From Shewanella surugensis (lineage in GTDB: Bacteria; Pseudomonadota; Gammaproteobacteria; Enterobacterales; Shewanellaceae), in NCBI RefSeq assembly GCF_023284005.1, contig NZ_JAKIKS010000032.1, forward strand, positions 1-47,027: a stretch of 47,027 nt of DNA, given 5' to 3'. Shown here one piece after another: positions 26,272 through 35,619 of the stretch. The position numbers and the translations under genes were made by a program. The notes under the pieces were generated by a model. That model saw only the letters and a list, made by a program, of their open reading frames with translations, was not told where the DNA came from and did no database searches. Positions within the stretch are counted from its first letter, which is position 1; every line of letters starts with the position of its first letter.

Positions 26272-26523
26272 ATGGCATTATTAATCAACGATAAATGCAT
26301 CAACTGTGACATGTGTGAGCCTGAGTGTCCGAATCAGGCTATCACGCTAGGTGAAGTCATTTATGAAATTGATCCCATATTGTGTACTGAATGTGTCGGG
26401 CATTATGATAAACCTACCTGTCGTTCAGTCTGCCCTATTACCTGTATCGTGCCCGATCCGGCACACAAAGAAACACAAGACAAGCTACTCATAAAATATC
26501 ACATGATCACAGAGGCATTCTAA
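26272..26523 (+). CDS. yfhL: YfhL-type 2[4Fe-4S] ferredoxin
   Basis: The 83-residue protein has two iron-sulfur cysteine groups: C9-x2-C12-x2-C15-x3-C19-P, and Cys38, Cys41, Cys50, Cys54-P and Cys58 with the eight-residue insertion C-VGHYDKPT-C typical of the YfhL/Allochromatium-type ferredoxins. It carries electrons in the cytoplasm. It is 42 bp downstream of trhP on the same strand and almost certainly co-transcribed, so a role in the tRNA hydroxylation step is a reasonable inference. The ribosome-binding site is weak (AAAAGATC). Confidence 0.9.
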   Translation: MALLINDKCINCDMCEPECPNQAITLGEVIYEIDPILCTECVGHYDKPTCRSVCPITCIVPDPAHKETQDKLLIKYHMITEAF

Positions 26524-26633
26524 AACGAAAACTGTAAGCTTATTCAATCTTGCTAAGCCCGTAAAAATCACTATACCTAGTAATACAACCTCTTCCTTTC
26601 AATATGGTAACCTAAAATTAGGGAGTAAACAAA

Positions 26634-28154
26634 GTGCCTCAAACAAATCGACCGGGTTTACTCTCAACTATTTTTTTTAGTGTTGGCACTATGATAGGCA
26701 GCGGTTGGTTATATGCCGCTTACTACTCATCCAAAATAGCAGGGGGCGCTTCAATATTATCTTGGATCATTGGTGCTATTATAGTGCTAGGTATGGCATT
26801 ATTACTTGCAGAAATTGCAATAAAACATCCAATTAATGGCCTTTTCACCCGTTTAATTAGCCTATCTCATAATCAACATTTTGGTTTTGTTACAGGCATA
26901 TCCAACTGGTTACTCGGTCTCATTATCGTGCCAGCTGAAGCCATGGCTTCAACCCAATATATTGCGAGTATTTATGCATCATGGACACCTTATCTTTTTA
27001 AAAATGAGCAAATAACACTGCTTGGAATGGGTCTAACAAGTCTATTTATGTTATTTTATTTATTAGTCAACTTTTGGGGCATTCGTTTATTATCTCGCGT
27101 AAATAATGTGATTACTTGGATAAAGGTCATTCTCCCAACCACTGTGGCCATTATTTTCATTATTAACGCCTTCGATAGTACTAATTTTACGGCCTATAAA
27201 GATAGTATAATCCCTTACGGTATTGGCAGTATTTTTACCGCCATCGTATCGAGTGGTATCTTTTATTCTTTCTTCGGCTTTCAAGCAGTCGTCTCTTTTT
27301 GTGCCGAACTTGATAATCCAAAACGAAATATTCCGATTACGCTTGTGTTCAGTGTCCTCATTGTTCTCATCATATACTTACTTTTACAAATTGCCTTTAT
27401 TGGTGCTCTTCCTCATGAAATGTTAACCAATGGCTGGTCCAGTCTCAAATTTGAATCTCCTTTAGCCCAATTAGCAGGTATACTTGGACTTAACATGATT
27501 GTCATTGCCTTATATGCGGACTCTATTGTCAGTCCAACGGGCAGCGGATTAATGTACTTAGGGATCGCTTCTCGACAACTTAATGAAATGGTCAAATATA
27601 AACAGATGCCAGCATTTTTTGGCTCTAGGGATATACAAGTACAATTTTCACGACGAGCACTATCCTTAAGTTTTATCTGCTCACTCATTCTCATTGTTTT
27701 CTTTCGAAACTGGCAACTCATTGCAAGCTTAACGACAACCTTTATCATTATATCTTGTATCGCACTCCCTATTGCGTATACTAAAATGCTGCAATCTGCT
27801 GAGGGATTGCCTGTCCGTATATTACCCTACTCAAAACTCTGCTCATTACTCATCTTTATCTTCCTCTCTTATTTTTTATTACTATGTGGGCTCAAAAATC
27901 TCACAGTGGCTTTTGTTTTACACTTAGTCTTTTTTATTACTTATGCGTGCAATATCAATACTCAATGTCGAATACAATCTCTGCGCCATGCTTTCTATTC
28001 TGCATGGGCGATATTTACCTATATGTTCTTTGTCATTATGTATAACCTAGTGGGTTTATATCTTGATACTAATTACCTTTACTATACGGTTTATATCATT
28101 ATCTCAATGTTATTTTATATCTTATTAATCAATCAAAAGTCGATAGAAAATTAG
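26634..28154 (+). CDS. APC-superfamily amino-acid permease
   Basis: This 506-residue membrane protein has about 12 to 14 helices. The first helix has GTMIGSGWLYAAYYSSKIAG, matching the G-x-x-IGSG substrate-backbone motif of APC transporters, and the central FYSFFGFQAVVSFCAELDNP is the usual helix VI to loop segment. The start is GTG, with AGGGAG 8 bases upstream. The N-terminal tail is very short, consistent with the start chosen. The substrate is not readable. It follows the ferredoxin gene after 110 bp, so it may have its own promoter. Confidence 0.85.
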   Translation: MPQTNRPGLLSTIFFSVGTMIGSGWLYAAYYSSKIAGGASILSWIIGAIIVLGMALLLAEIAIKHPINGLFTRLISLSHNQHFGFVTGISNWLLGLIIVPAEAMASTQYIASIYASWTPYLFKNEQITLLGMGLTSLFMLFYLLVNFWGIRLLSRVNNVITWIKVILPTTVAIIFIINAFDSTNFTAYKDSIIPYGIGSIFTAIVSSGIFYSFFGFQAVVSFCAELDNPKRNIPITLVFSVLIVLIIYLLLQIAFIGALPHEMLTNGWSSLKFESPLAQLAGILGLNMIVIALYADSIVSPTGSGLMYLGIASRQLNEMVKYKQMPAFFGSRDIQVQFSRRALSLSFICSLILIVFFRNWQLIASLTTTFIIISCIALPIAYTKMLQSAEGLPVRILPYSKLCSLLIFIFLSYFLLLCGLKNLTVAFVLHLVFFITYACNINTQCRIQSLRHAFYSAWAIFTYMFFVIMYNLVGLYLDTNYLYYTVYIIISMLFYILLINQKSIEN

Positions 28155-28178
28155 ATGGAATCTATTAAATAAATATAA

Positions 28179-28208
28179 AAAGGGCTATTAATAAACCCTT
28201 TGCTTTAT
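28179..28208 (+). terminator. weak terminator after the APC permease
   Basis: AAAGGG (28179-28184) and CCCTTT (28196-28201) enclose an 11-base AT-rich loop and are followed by GCTTTAT. The stem is short. It lies 25 bases after the permease stop and before the convergent metL gene. Confidence 0.35.
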
Positions 28209-28258
28209 AAACTTAACGTCATATATTATTTTATCTACAACAAGGTTTAGCGGACACT

Positions 28259-30652
28259 CTATTCTTTCAATAAATCATGGCAAATATGCGCTAAATCCGA
28301 TTGCACTGCTGCCGCTGTGACTTCTCGTCCCGCACCTGGTCCTCTGATAATCAAAGGATTGTCTTGATAAAACTGACTCTGGATCACAAACACATTATCC
28401 CCAGGGGTTAAATTGGCATAGGCGTGACTGACATCCACCCATTGCAGGCTCACTTCGGCCTTTAATTGTCCATCAACATCATCCAAGGCTGCCACATAAC
28501 GCAGCACTTGATTTTGTGCTTTCGCTGCTTCAAATTGCTGTAATATCAACGCATCGAGCTCACTAATTCGCTCAATAAATTGCGCTAAAGGCAGTGTCGC
28601 TAATGTCTCAGGTACCAATGAATGCAAGGTAATATCATCCAGTTCTAATGACAAACCAATTTCACGAGCCAATATTAATAGCTTACGCTGCATATCTCGG
28701 CCCGATAAATCATCTCTAGGATCAGGCTCTGTCAGCCCTAACGCTTTTGCTTCAAGGACTAACTCAGAAAAAGGTTTAACTCCATCAAAATATTCAAATA
28801 GCCAACATAAAGTGCCAGAGAAAATGCCGCCAACAGCTTGAATGCTATCGCCGCTATGATGTAAATCATTTAAGGCATGCTGTACGGGTAATCCCGCGCC
28901 ACAACTGGCGTTATAACGCCAAAATAATCGACGATTGCCAAGTTGTGATTTTAACTCATTATAAAAAGATAACGGACCGGAACCCGCCAATTTATTCGCG
29001 CTCACCATATGGATGCCGCGCGCAAAAAAATCAGCATATCTGAGAGTTAACTCCATGCTGGCACTGATATCCAGAGCAATAAGCTCATCACATTCAATGA
29101 CATCTAAAGCAGTCAATAAATCATCAAATTTCCAAGCATTCGCCTCTTTCTCAAATTGTGAACGCCACTGATTTAAATCAATTTCATCATTACTAATCAA
29201 CGCTTTTTTAGAACTCACCAAGCCAATGAGCTCAACACTGGCTTCCAGTTCTTTATTTAATGTCTTTTGCGCTTGATTAAATAAGTCTATCCAAGCCGAA
29301 CCAATATTGCCGGCTCCCAGTAATAACACCCCAATACGTTTACGGGGACCCGCGCAACGACGATGCACTTTTTGCGTCAATAAATTCACCTGAGACGGAG
29401 GCACTAAGGTGACTAAACTGAGTTCATCATTAAACAGTGGCTTAGCATCACGACTTAATAGCCGCGCAAATCCTCGACGATATAATCCTGCATCGGCACT
29501 CACAAGCGCGACCAAACCAAAATCGGTACGCACTGTGACATCAGTAATCAAATAGGCAGCACTTAAGCGCTCAAGTAATACCAGAGCTTGTTTTTCATTT
29601 TCATGGGTAAAAGCCAGCTCTACTTTATCTTGAGTCTGTAACCAATATGCCAGAGGCGCTAATTCTGCTCGTTTAAAATCATTCAACAATGCCGATAACC
29701 TACCCTTAAAACGGATATTTAATAATGAAACGCTGCTCAAATTGGTGACAACTGGCGCACTGGCCGATGAACTTTTTGGCGCAATAAGCGTAAAATCAGT
29801 ATGAGGTGCATAACTTGAACGCACTGCCAAACTCACTTGAGTATTGAATAAAGGCTGTAAGGTGCGATTGTGCAATACGGGCGAGCCTAAGTGAGCTAAT
29901 CGATCGGCTTCGTTTAACGATAAACTGTTTAATAACTTGGCATCATTAATTTTATTGGGATCGGCATTAAACACTCCCTCTACATCGGTCCAAATAGTCA
30001 CACGTTCAATATCGGCTAAACTGGCAATTAAAGTCGCACTATAATCGGAACCATTTCGTCCCAGCAATAACGTTTCACCTGTTGCTTTAGCACAAATAAA
30101 ACCAGTAATCACAATACGCTCATTAGGGTGGTCGGCGAGTAAATCTTGCACACGTCGACGCGATATTGACATTTGTATTTGAGGAACAGCACCTTCATCG
30201 GCTATCAATAAAGTACGGGCATCAATATCAATGGCCGCCACATCGGATCCACGTAATAATGCCGCCAATAAACGGGCTGACCAACGTTCTCCAAAACTCA
30301 CCACTTGATGACTTTGGTATTCATTCATATTGTCTAAAGACAGTAAACTCATCAACTGGGCTTTATCTGTGGATAAACGCTCCCGTAAACTGCGAGCTGA
30401 GCCACTCGATAATAACTGCTCAATTAAATTTTGCTGATAATGGATCAGGTTATGTAGCTCTTCTTGCCAAAGCTGCTTGGTTGCTTTCAATGACAACAGT
30501 TTAAACAAAAAGTTAGTGCTTTTGCCTGCAGCAGAAACAACCACAAGATCATCACTATGACCATGGGTTAATAAAATATGCGCCACACGTCGATAACAAT
30601 CCGCGTCCGCTAAACTGGAGCCACCAAATTTGTGTAAGTGACAACGTGCCAT
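28259..30652 (-). CDS. metL: MetL, bifunctional aspartokinase II / homoserine dehydrogenase II
   Basis: The 797-residue fusion catalyses the first and third steps of the aspartate pathway towards methionine and threonine. The kinase half begins with HKFGGSSLAD and has GFICAKATGETLLLGRNGSD. The middle linker carries degenerate ACT-like sequence. The dehydrogenase half begins with VLLLGAGNIGSAW (NAD(P) binding) and has SANKLAGSG, where the Lys is catalytic. Length matches E. coli MetL (about 810). A strong AAGGAG precedes the ATG. It follows metB on the same strand after 123 bp, as in the classic metBL operon, so MetJ should control it. Confidence 0.95.
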   Translation of the reverse strand: MARCHLHKFGGSSLADADCYRRVAHILLTHGHSDDLVVVSAAGKSTNFLFKLLSLKATKQLWQEELHNLIHYQQNLIEQLLSSGSARSLRERLSTDKAQLMSLLSLDNMNEYQSHQVVSFGERWSARLLAALLRGSDVAAIDIDARTLLIADEGAVPQIQMSISRRRVQDLLADHPNERIVITGFICAKATGETLLLGRNGSDYSATLIASLADIERVTIWTDVEGVFNADPNKINDAKLLNSLSLNEADRLAHLGSPVLHNRTLQPLFNTQVSLAVRSSYAPHTDFTLIAPKSSSASAPVVTNLSSVSLLNIRFKGRLSALLNDFKRAELAPLAYWLQTQDKVELAFTHENEKQALVLLERLSAAYLITDVTVRTDFGLVALVSADAGLYRRGFARLLSRDAKPLFNDELSLVTLVPPSQVNLLTQKVHRRCAGPRKRIGVLLLGAGNIGSAWIDLFNQAQKTLNKELEASVELIGLVSSKKALISNDEIDLNQWRSQFEKEANAWKFDDLLTALDVIECDELIALDISASMELTLRYADFFARGIHMVSANKLAGSGPLSFYNELKSQLGNRRLFWRYNASCGAGLPVQHALNDLHHSGDSIQAVGGIFSGTLCWLFEYFDGVKPFSELVLEAKALGLTEPDPRDDLSGRDMQRKLLILAREIGLSLELDDITLHSLVPETLATLPLAQFIERISELDALILQQFEAAKAQNQVLRYVAALDDVDGQLKAEVSLQWVDVSHAYANLTPGDNVFVIQSQFYQDNPLIIRGPGAGREVTAAAVQSDLAHICHDLLKE

Positions 30653-30775
30653 GGATAACTCCTTTACAACAACTCAATTAATACGGCATACAATCTACAA
30701 AGAGTAAATAGTCCATGTCAGTGACTCAACTCTCAATCACTGACATTAATAGTAAAACGATGTAACAAAAAGCCA

Positions 30776-31936
30776 TTAAACTGCAGCGACGGCAGCGAGC
30801 CCCGCTTGAATGTCCGCCACTAAATCATCAGCATCTTCAATGCCTACCGATAACCGAATAAGCGTGTCTTTCACGCCAGCCGCCAAACGGGCTTGCGGAT
30901 CCATGGCTCGATGAGTCATGGTTGCAGGCACGGCGACTAAACTTTCAACGCCCCCTAAACTTTCAGCTAAAGAAAACAGCTTCAATGCCTTTAAAAAGGC
31001 CACTAACTGAGGTTCACCCCCTGCAAGCTCAAAACTCAGCATAGCACCAAAACCCTGCTGCTGTTTTGCCGCAATTTCATGCCCAGGGTGAGACGCCAGC
31101 CCTGGGTAATATACATGGGACACCGCTTCACTTTGTGTCAATACAGCTAAAACGCGTTGCGCATTAGCTTGATGCTCACGCACTCTAACACTTAATGTGC
31201 GAATACCGCGCAAGGTAAAATAACTATCTAAGGCTGAGCCTGTTAACCCTAAGGTATTTGACCACCAATGTAGCTTCTCGCTAAGATCGGGATCTTTCGC
31301 CACCACGGCCCCCCCCACGACATCACTATGGCCGTTAATATATTTAGTAGTGGAATGCACCACAATATCAGCGCCTAATAATAATGGCTGCTGTAAAATC
31401 GGCGATAGAAACGTATTATCAACGGCCACTAAGGCACCCACTTTATGGCTGGCAGTTGCGATGGCTTCAATATCCACCACACGCAATAAAGGATTAGAAG
31501 GCGTTTCTAACCACACCAATTTAGGTTGCTGAGCGATGGCCTCATTAAGCGCATCAGGATTAGTTTGATCGACGACTAATAACTTAAATTGCCCTTTATT
31601 AGCCAAATTGGTAAATAAACGATAACTACCACCATAACAATCATGAGGCACCACTAATAAATCATCAGGCCCCAATAAACTGACCACTAAGGTGATCGCC
31701 GCCATGCCCGTGCAAGTCACGACTCCACTCTCACCTTTTTCAAGGCTGGCAATGGCATCACCTAAAATGGTGCGAGTAGGATTACCTGAGCGACTATAAT
31801 CAAAATCTCTCGGATTTTTATGACCATCGAAAGAATAATTAGTTGATAGGTAAATAGGGGGAACAACAGCCCCGTGCTGTGTATCAGATTCAATGCCCTG
31901 ACGCACTGCTAAAGTGGCAAGCTTTTGGTCTGTCAT
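30776..31936 (-). CDS. metB: MetB, cystathionine gamma-synthase
   Basis: This 386-residue PLP enzyme of the Cys/Met metabolism family joins an activated homoserine (O-succinyl- or O-acetylhomoserine) with cysteine to give cystathionine. Visible marks are DYSRSGNPTRTILGD, the aldehyde-shielding TCTGMAAI, the AVDNTFLSP aspartate, and the PLP lysine Lys198 in VVHSTTKYINGHSD. The C-terminal RLSVGIEDADDLVADI is typical. AGGAG precedes the ATG. It faces metJ across the met-box region and heads the metBL operon. Confidence 0.95.
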   Translation of the reverse strand: MTDQKLATLAVRQGIESDTQHGAVVPPIYLSTNYSFDGHKNPRDFDYSRSGNPTRTILGDAIASLEKGESGVVTCTGMAAITLVVSLLGPDDLLVVPHDCYGGSYRLFTNLANKGQFKLLVVDQTNPDALNEAIAQQPKLVWLETPSNPLLRVVDIEAIATASHKVGALVAVDNTFLSPILQQPLLLGADIVVHSTTKYINGHSDVVGGAVVAKDPDLSEKLHWWSNTLGLTGSALDSYFTLRGIRTLSVRVREHQANAQRVLAVLTQSEAVSHVYYPGLASHPGHEIAAKQQQGFGAMLSFELAGGEPQLVAFLKALKLFSLAESLGGVESLVAVPATMTHRAMDPQARLAAGVKDTLIRLSVGIEDADDLVADIQAGLAAVAAV

Positions 31937-31966
31937 GTACTACTCCTGATCAACAAATTTATAAAG

Positions 31967-31990
31967 GGATGTCTGGACGTCTAAATGTAC
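31967..31990. promoter_or_regulatory. met-box array 1 (MetJ operator near metB)
   Basis: Three tandem octamers, GGATGTCT, GGACGTCT and AAATGTAC, match the met-box AGACGTCT at six, seven and four positions. The array begins 31 bases upstream of the metB ATG and so should block the metBL promoter when MetJ-SAM binds. Confidence 0.75.
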
Positions 31991-32021
31991 CTAAGCAAAA
32001 CGCTGTCGTCAACCAAGTCTT

Positions 32022-32053
32022 AGCCATTTAGACGTCTAAACATGTAGAAATCC
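32022..32053. promoter_or_regulatory. met-box array 2 (MetJ operator near metJ)
   Basis: Four contiguous octamers, AGCCATTT, AGACGTCT, AAACATGT and AGAAATCC, contain one perfect met box flanked by weaker ones, as MetJ needs at least two adjacent boxes. The array lies about 92 bases before the metJ ATG and likely serves autoregulation. Confidence 0.8.
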
Positions 32054-32144
32054 AATCTCAATTGCGTTAAATTAAAGGCAAAGTTTGACTGTACTTCGTA
32101 AAGGGTTAAAATCTGCCCCGAATTATGAAATTTTAGGTGAGTTA

Positions 32145-32459
32145 ATGACTGAATGGAATGGCGACTATATTAGCCCTTATGCCGAACATGGCAAAAAGAA
32201 TGAACAGGTAAAGAAAATTACCGTTTCAATCCCACTAAAGGTGTTGAAAATATTAACGGATGAACGGACGCGTCGTCAGATCAATAATCTTCGCCACGCG
32301 ACTAATAGCGAATTACTATGTGAGGCATTTTTGCATGCCTACACAGGCCAACCTCTTCCAAATGATGAGGATTTATCAAAAGATAAACCTGATAGTATTC
32401 CCGCTGAAGTCAAACGCCTGATGAATGAAATGGGCATAGAATGGGAAGACATGGAATAA
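32145..32459 (+). CDS. metJ: MetJ, methionine repressor
   Basis: This 104-residue ribbon-helix-helix repressor uses S-adenosylmethionine as corepressor and binds tandem met boxes. The sequence starts [20 protein letters not shown] and has the DNA-contacting strand [20 protein letters not shown], followed by [20 protein letters not shown]. The start is internal to a longer frame; it has AGGTGAG just upstream and matches the length of other MetJ proteins. It is divergent from metB with two visible operators between them. Confidence 0.95.
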   Translation: MTEWNGDYISPYAEHGKKNEQVKKITVSIPLKVLKILTDERTRRQINNLRHATNSELLCEAFLHAYTGQPLPNDEDLSKDKPDSIPAEVKRLMNEMGIEWEDME

Positions 32460-32603
32460 GCGCGATTCTTGATAGCAAAGATCTCATTGGCGTTCTTTGC
32501 TTTACCTTACAATGAGTAAAAGAATGTCACTCCCTCACACGACTTAAAAAGTGTACAATGTAGACCTTGTCATTATTCTCCCGTATGGATGTAAGACTCT
32601 AAT

Positions 32604-33332
32604 ATGCCCGATCCCCTCACATTATTTTATGCTTTGCTCATTGTCTTTTGTGGTGCCTTAACCCAAGGACTTATTGGGTTTGGCTTAGCCGTCGTCGCAA
32701 GCCCACTACTTTACCTCATTGATCCTGCTATGGTGCCTGCTCCTGTGATTATGATTGGATTCTCTATTGCACTATTAACCCTACTAAAAGAACGGCAGCA
32801 CCTTGAATTTAAAGGATTAGAATTTGCTTTACTGGGACGAATTCCGGGCGGCATTTTAGGGACGGCTTTGTTACTGTGGGCACCTAAACCTATTTTAGGC
32901 TTGGCCATTGGCGGTATTGTCGCCATTGCCGTCGGGCTAAATATCATCAAACTACATTTTCCCATCAACCGCTTAAGTTTATTTATTGCTGGAACATTAT
33001 CGGGCATATTTGGCAATATTGCCGCTATCGGTGGCCCACCACTCGCTATATTATTTTCCAACAAAGAAGCCAAGCAATTTCGTGCTTCACTATCGGCATT
33101 TTTTGTTTTCAGCTCACTGATTTCACTAGTAATATTAGCCATAGCGGGCTTATTCACTTTAGATGACCTAATCTCAGCATTACTGTTACTGCCGGCGGTT
33201 ATTCTAGGGCATTTCACCGCAAGGAAACTGGCTACACACATCAACAAAAACAGCGTTCGAGTCGGTAGCCTCTTGCTTTGCAGTGCCAGCGCATTGATCG
33301 TCATCTTAGAATCATTAATGGCGTTAAAATGA
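32604..33332 (+). CDS. TauE/SafE-family permease
   Basis: This 242-residue membrane protein with about eight helices fits the TauE/SafE/YfcA family. The motif GLIGFGLAVVASPLL sits in the first repeat, and a second repeat has FGNIAAIGGPPLAILF, the family's GxxGGPP-like loop. Such proteins export sulfite, sulfoacetate or related small anions, but substrates vary. It is a single gene downstream of metJ on the same strand with a 144-bp gap. A link to sulfur metabolism next to the methionine genes is possible but unproven. Confidence 0.85.
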   Translation: MPDPLTLFYALLIVFCGALTQGLIGFGLAVVASPLLYLIDPAMVPAPVIMIGFSIALLTLLKERQHLEFKGLEFALLGRIPGGILGTALLLWAPKPILGLAIGGIVAIAVGLNIIKLHFPINRLSLFIAGTLSGIFGNIAAIGGPPLAILFSNKEAKQFRASLSAFFVFSSLISLVILAIAGLFTLDDLISALLLLPAVILGHFTARKLATHINKNSVRVGSLLLCSASALIVILESLMALK

Positions 33333-33383
33333 TAAGAATTTAACTAAAAACATAAGCCATTTACGATAACGCTAATAAGAAGA

Positions 33384-34355
33384 CTAGAAGTCATATGATG
33401 TTCTTAGCAGTCCTTCGATGTGATTTGATTGACTATAGACTCCTGAAAAATCAACAGAAAACTTATCACCAAACCGAAACTCTGATCCCATAGAATATAT
33501 ATCATCTTGGTTACCTTGCACGTCATAGCGGTAATCAACATTAACATCAATCCAGTCAAACATACTCATCCCCCCCCCTATACGCCAAAATTGACTTTGC
33601 GTTTCTTCATCCCAACGGGGATGTTGATTAAGATCAATATCCGTAGAAAAATGAATACGATTCCAATCATAAGCCATTCCCGCCGTTAACATGGGAGCGC
33701 TCAAACGCTCATTCACGGTTTCGATAAGTAAATTAGGCTGAGATAATAAATTATAAGCTGAGACATCTAACAGAAACCCATCAGCAAGCATCATCGATAA
33801 TTGAACATCAATAGTAACGGATTGTTTATATTCTGCCTCAGTTTCTTGATGACTCCCTTCGTAAGCTAATTGATTATGGTGTGAACTAACAGCCACTTGA
33901 GTCTGTCTAAATTTAGGCGCCACTCCAACGCTCACCGGCATATCAACAATAGACAAAGGAAACCTAACTGATATAACTTTTTCCGTCACTTGCTCAATTG
34001 CAGGTGGGTGCACAGGAGTCCCCCAAAATTTAGAGGGTAATATAGAAGACACTGATGACGAATGACCATCATAAAATCCGCGGTTATAGATTGTGTATCT
34101 GGACGATATTATCGACAATCCATCCCCCCCCCATGAAATAAAGTCCTCTTTAACGGTCGTCATACCTTGGTAAAAAGGTAACATCCTTAGCATGAAATTC
34201 GAATCCACAGAAAAAGGATCAGCACTAAAACCGATAAGTTTAGGTTGAAAATAACGGATATGTTCATCGATAATGGACTCTGAATGAGCCATAAAGCTTA
34301 ATAAAAAATTAAAAAACAACCCCATTAATAACCAGTATTGGCCATATATTCTCAT
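33384..34355 (-). CDS. probable outer-membrane beta-barrel protein
   Basis: This 323-residue protein has a signal peptide (residues about 8-24, cleavage near AHS). The last 200 residues show alternating polar/hydrophobic strands separated by short turns (for example SVTIDVQLSMMLADGFLLDV, WIDVNVDYRYDV, KFSVDFSGVY), and it ends in TSYDF, a C-terminal Phe as used by the BAM machinery. This layout resembles the TraF-type (TraF_2) or similar porin-like proteins, but I cannot assign a family. A strong GGAAGGAAG site precedes the ATG. It is isolated between convergent and divergent genes. Confidence 0.6.
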   Translation of the reverse strand: MRIYGQYWLLMGLFFNFLLSFMAHSESIIDEHIRYFQPKLIGFSADPFSVDSNFMLRMLPFYQGMTTVKEDFISWGGDGLSIISSRYTIYNRGFYDGHSSSVSSILPSKFWGTPVHPPAIEQVTEKVISVRFPLSIVDMPVSVGVAPKFRQTQVAVSSHHNQLAYEGSHQETEAEYKQSVTIDVQLSMMLADGFLLDVSAYNLLSQPNLLIETVNERLSAPMLTAGMAYDWNRIHFSTDIDLNQHPRWDEETQSQFWRIGGGMSMFDWIDVNVDYRYDVQGNQDDIYSMGSEFRFGDKFSVDFSGVYSQSNHIEGLLRTSYDF

Positions 34356-34597
34356 TCTTCCTTCCTTGCAATCAATCTACCCAAAAGTAAATATCATCCT
34401 TATATTCCCATGCAACGTAGAAGGTGCTTAGGGACAAATGAGATTAAGCAAGCTACATCCATCCTAAAAAAGACTCAATGCTCATATTTGCGTTCTCTAA
34501 TTTTATAACAAAAAAAATGAATGTGAGATAAAAAATACCTCAGCCTTATCTGAATCCTGCATCTTGAAGTATCACGGGTATATAATGGTTAAAAAAA

Positions 34598-35425
34598 CTA
34601 AGACAATTCTCTCACTAGTGTGGCTAATGTGGGCGCAACACTTTGATGACTTGGATAACATAAGCCAATACGGCGAAACATCCTCGGTCCATCAAAAGGC
34701 ACTTGTTCTAATCTTGGCTCATCCTCTATTAGGCCATCGGGAAGAAAACTTATTCCAAATCCAGCTAACACCAAAGACATCACTAAGGATTTAGATTCAG
34801 CCTTTGCCACAAGGTTTAATGACATATTATTGCAAGCTAGTAAGCCGATGGTCTGTTGATGAGCTTCACAAGGAGGACACTCAATAAAGTCAAAACCATG
34901 TAATTGCTCAGCTTTGATACTTTTTAGTGCTGAAAACTCATGTTCAGTAGGCACACAAAGGACATAATCCTCTTCCCATAAAGGAAAAAATATCTCATCT
35001 TCTTCACGTAACGCATCTAAGGTTAAACGGCAATCCGCAGGACTATGATAATCGACTAATTCAAGATCTAATCGCGCTACCATTGCAACCACTTTTTTCA
35101 AAAAAATCGCCAAACGCCCTTGGCTTAAATCAGGCATAACCGCAATACGTAATTTTTGTCGAGTGGCTTTCTCTTGAAATAATTTAGGCAATAACCGCGC
35201 CTCTTCCACCAGTTTGATGGCTAATGGGTAAAGATAATGAGCACTATCCAATGCTTGCACACCTCTTTTACTCCGAGAAAATAACGCCCCTCCCAGCTCT
35301 TCCTCTAATTGCTTTAATCCTGCTGAAAGAGAGGGTTGACTCACATGACAAACCTGCGCCGCTGCAGTGATATTCTTCTCTTCAAAAATAGCAATAAAAA
35401 AGCGCAATAAACGTAAATCAATCAT
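34598..35425 (-). CDS. LysR-type transcriptional regulator
   Basis: This 275-residue regulator has a typical LysR N-terminal winged helix (LRLLRFFIAIFEEKNITAAA, then VSQPSLSAGLKQLEEELGGA) and a type-2 periplasmic-binding-like effector domain from about residue 90 to the end, with PTEHEFSALKS and GFGISFLPDGLIED. AGGGA lies 9 bases before the ATG. It faces an SDR gene with an intergenic palindrome, the standard arrangement for a LysR regulator and the target it controls. The effector is unknown. Confidence 0.9.
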   Translation of the reverse strand: MIDLRLLRFFIAIFEEKNITAAAQVCHVSQPSLSAGLKQLEEELGGALFSRSKRGVQALDSAHYLYPLAIKLVEEARLLPKLFQEKATRQKLRIAVMPDLSQGRLAIFLKKVVAMVARLDLELVDYHSPADCRLTLDALREEDEIFFPLWEEDYVLCVPTEHEFSALKSIKAEQLHGFDFIECPPCEAHQQTIGLLACNNMSLNLVAKAESKSLVMSLVLAGFGISFLPDGLIEDEPRLEQVPFDGPRMFRRIGLCYPSHQSVAPTLATLVRELS

Positions 35426-35449
35426 AAAATATATTCCCTAAAGTTTATA

Positions 35450-35464
35450 ATAGGCTGAGCCTAT
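35450..35464. promoter_or_regulatory. candidate LysR-type binding site
   Basis: ATAGGCT-G-AGCCTAT is a perfect palindrome containing the T-N11-A pattern (T35451 to A35463) typical of LysR boxes. With one mismatch the dyad extends to TATAATAGGCT...AGCCTATCATA (35446-35468). It sits 25 bp upstream of the regulator start and about 155 bp from the SDR start. Confidence 0.65.
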
Positions 35465-35619
35465 CATATCCAATCAAAATAAGTATTTTTCCCGCCTCGA
35501 CTAACATCCTATACTCAGTCTCATTCAATCACTCTATGCTAGAAAGACTTACCTTTCCATTCAAATGAACGTTAAGCCTCTAGGGAGAGACATGATTAAA
35601 GTTCATATAGGAAAAAACA

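Noticed and set aside
32711..33304. Minus-strand 197-residue open frame opposite the TauE/SafE gene
   Set aside because: It is antisense to a clear permease gene, and its low-complexity residues follow from the overlapping codon bias.
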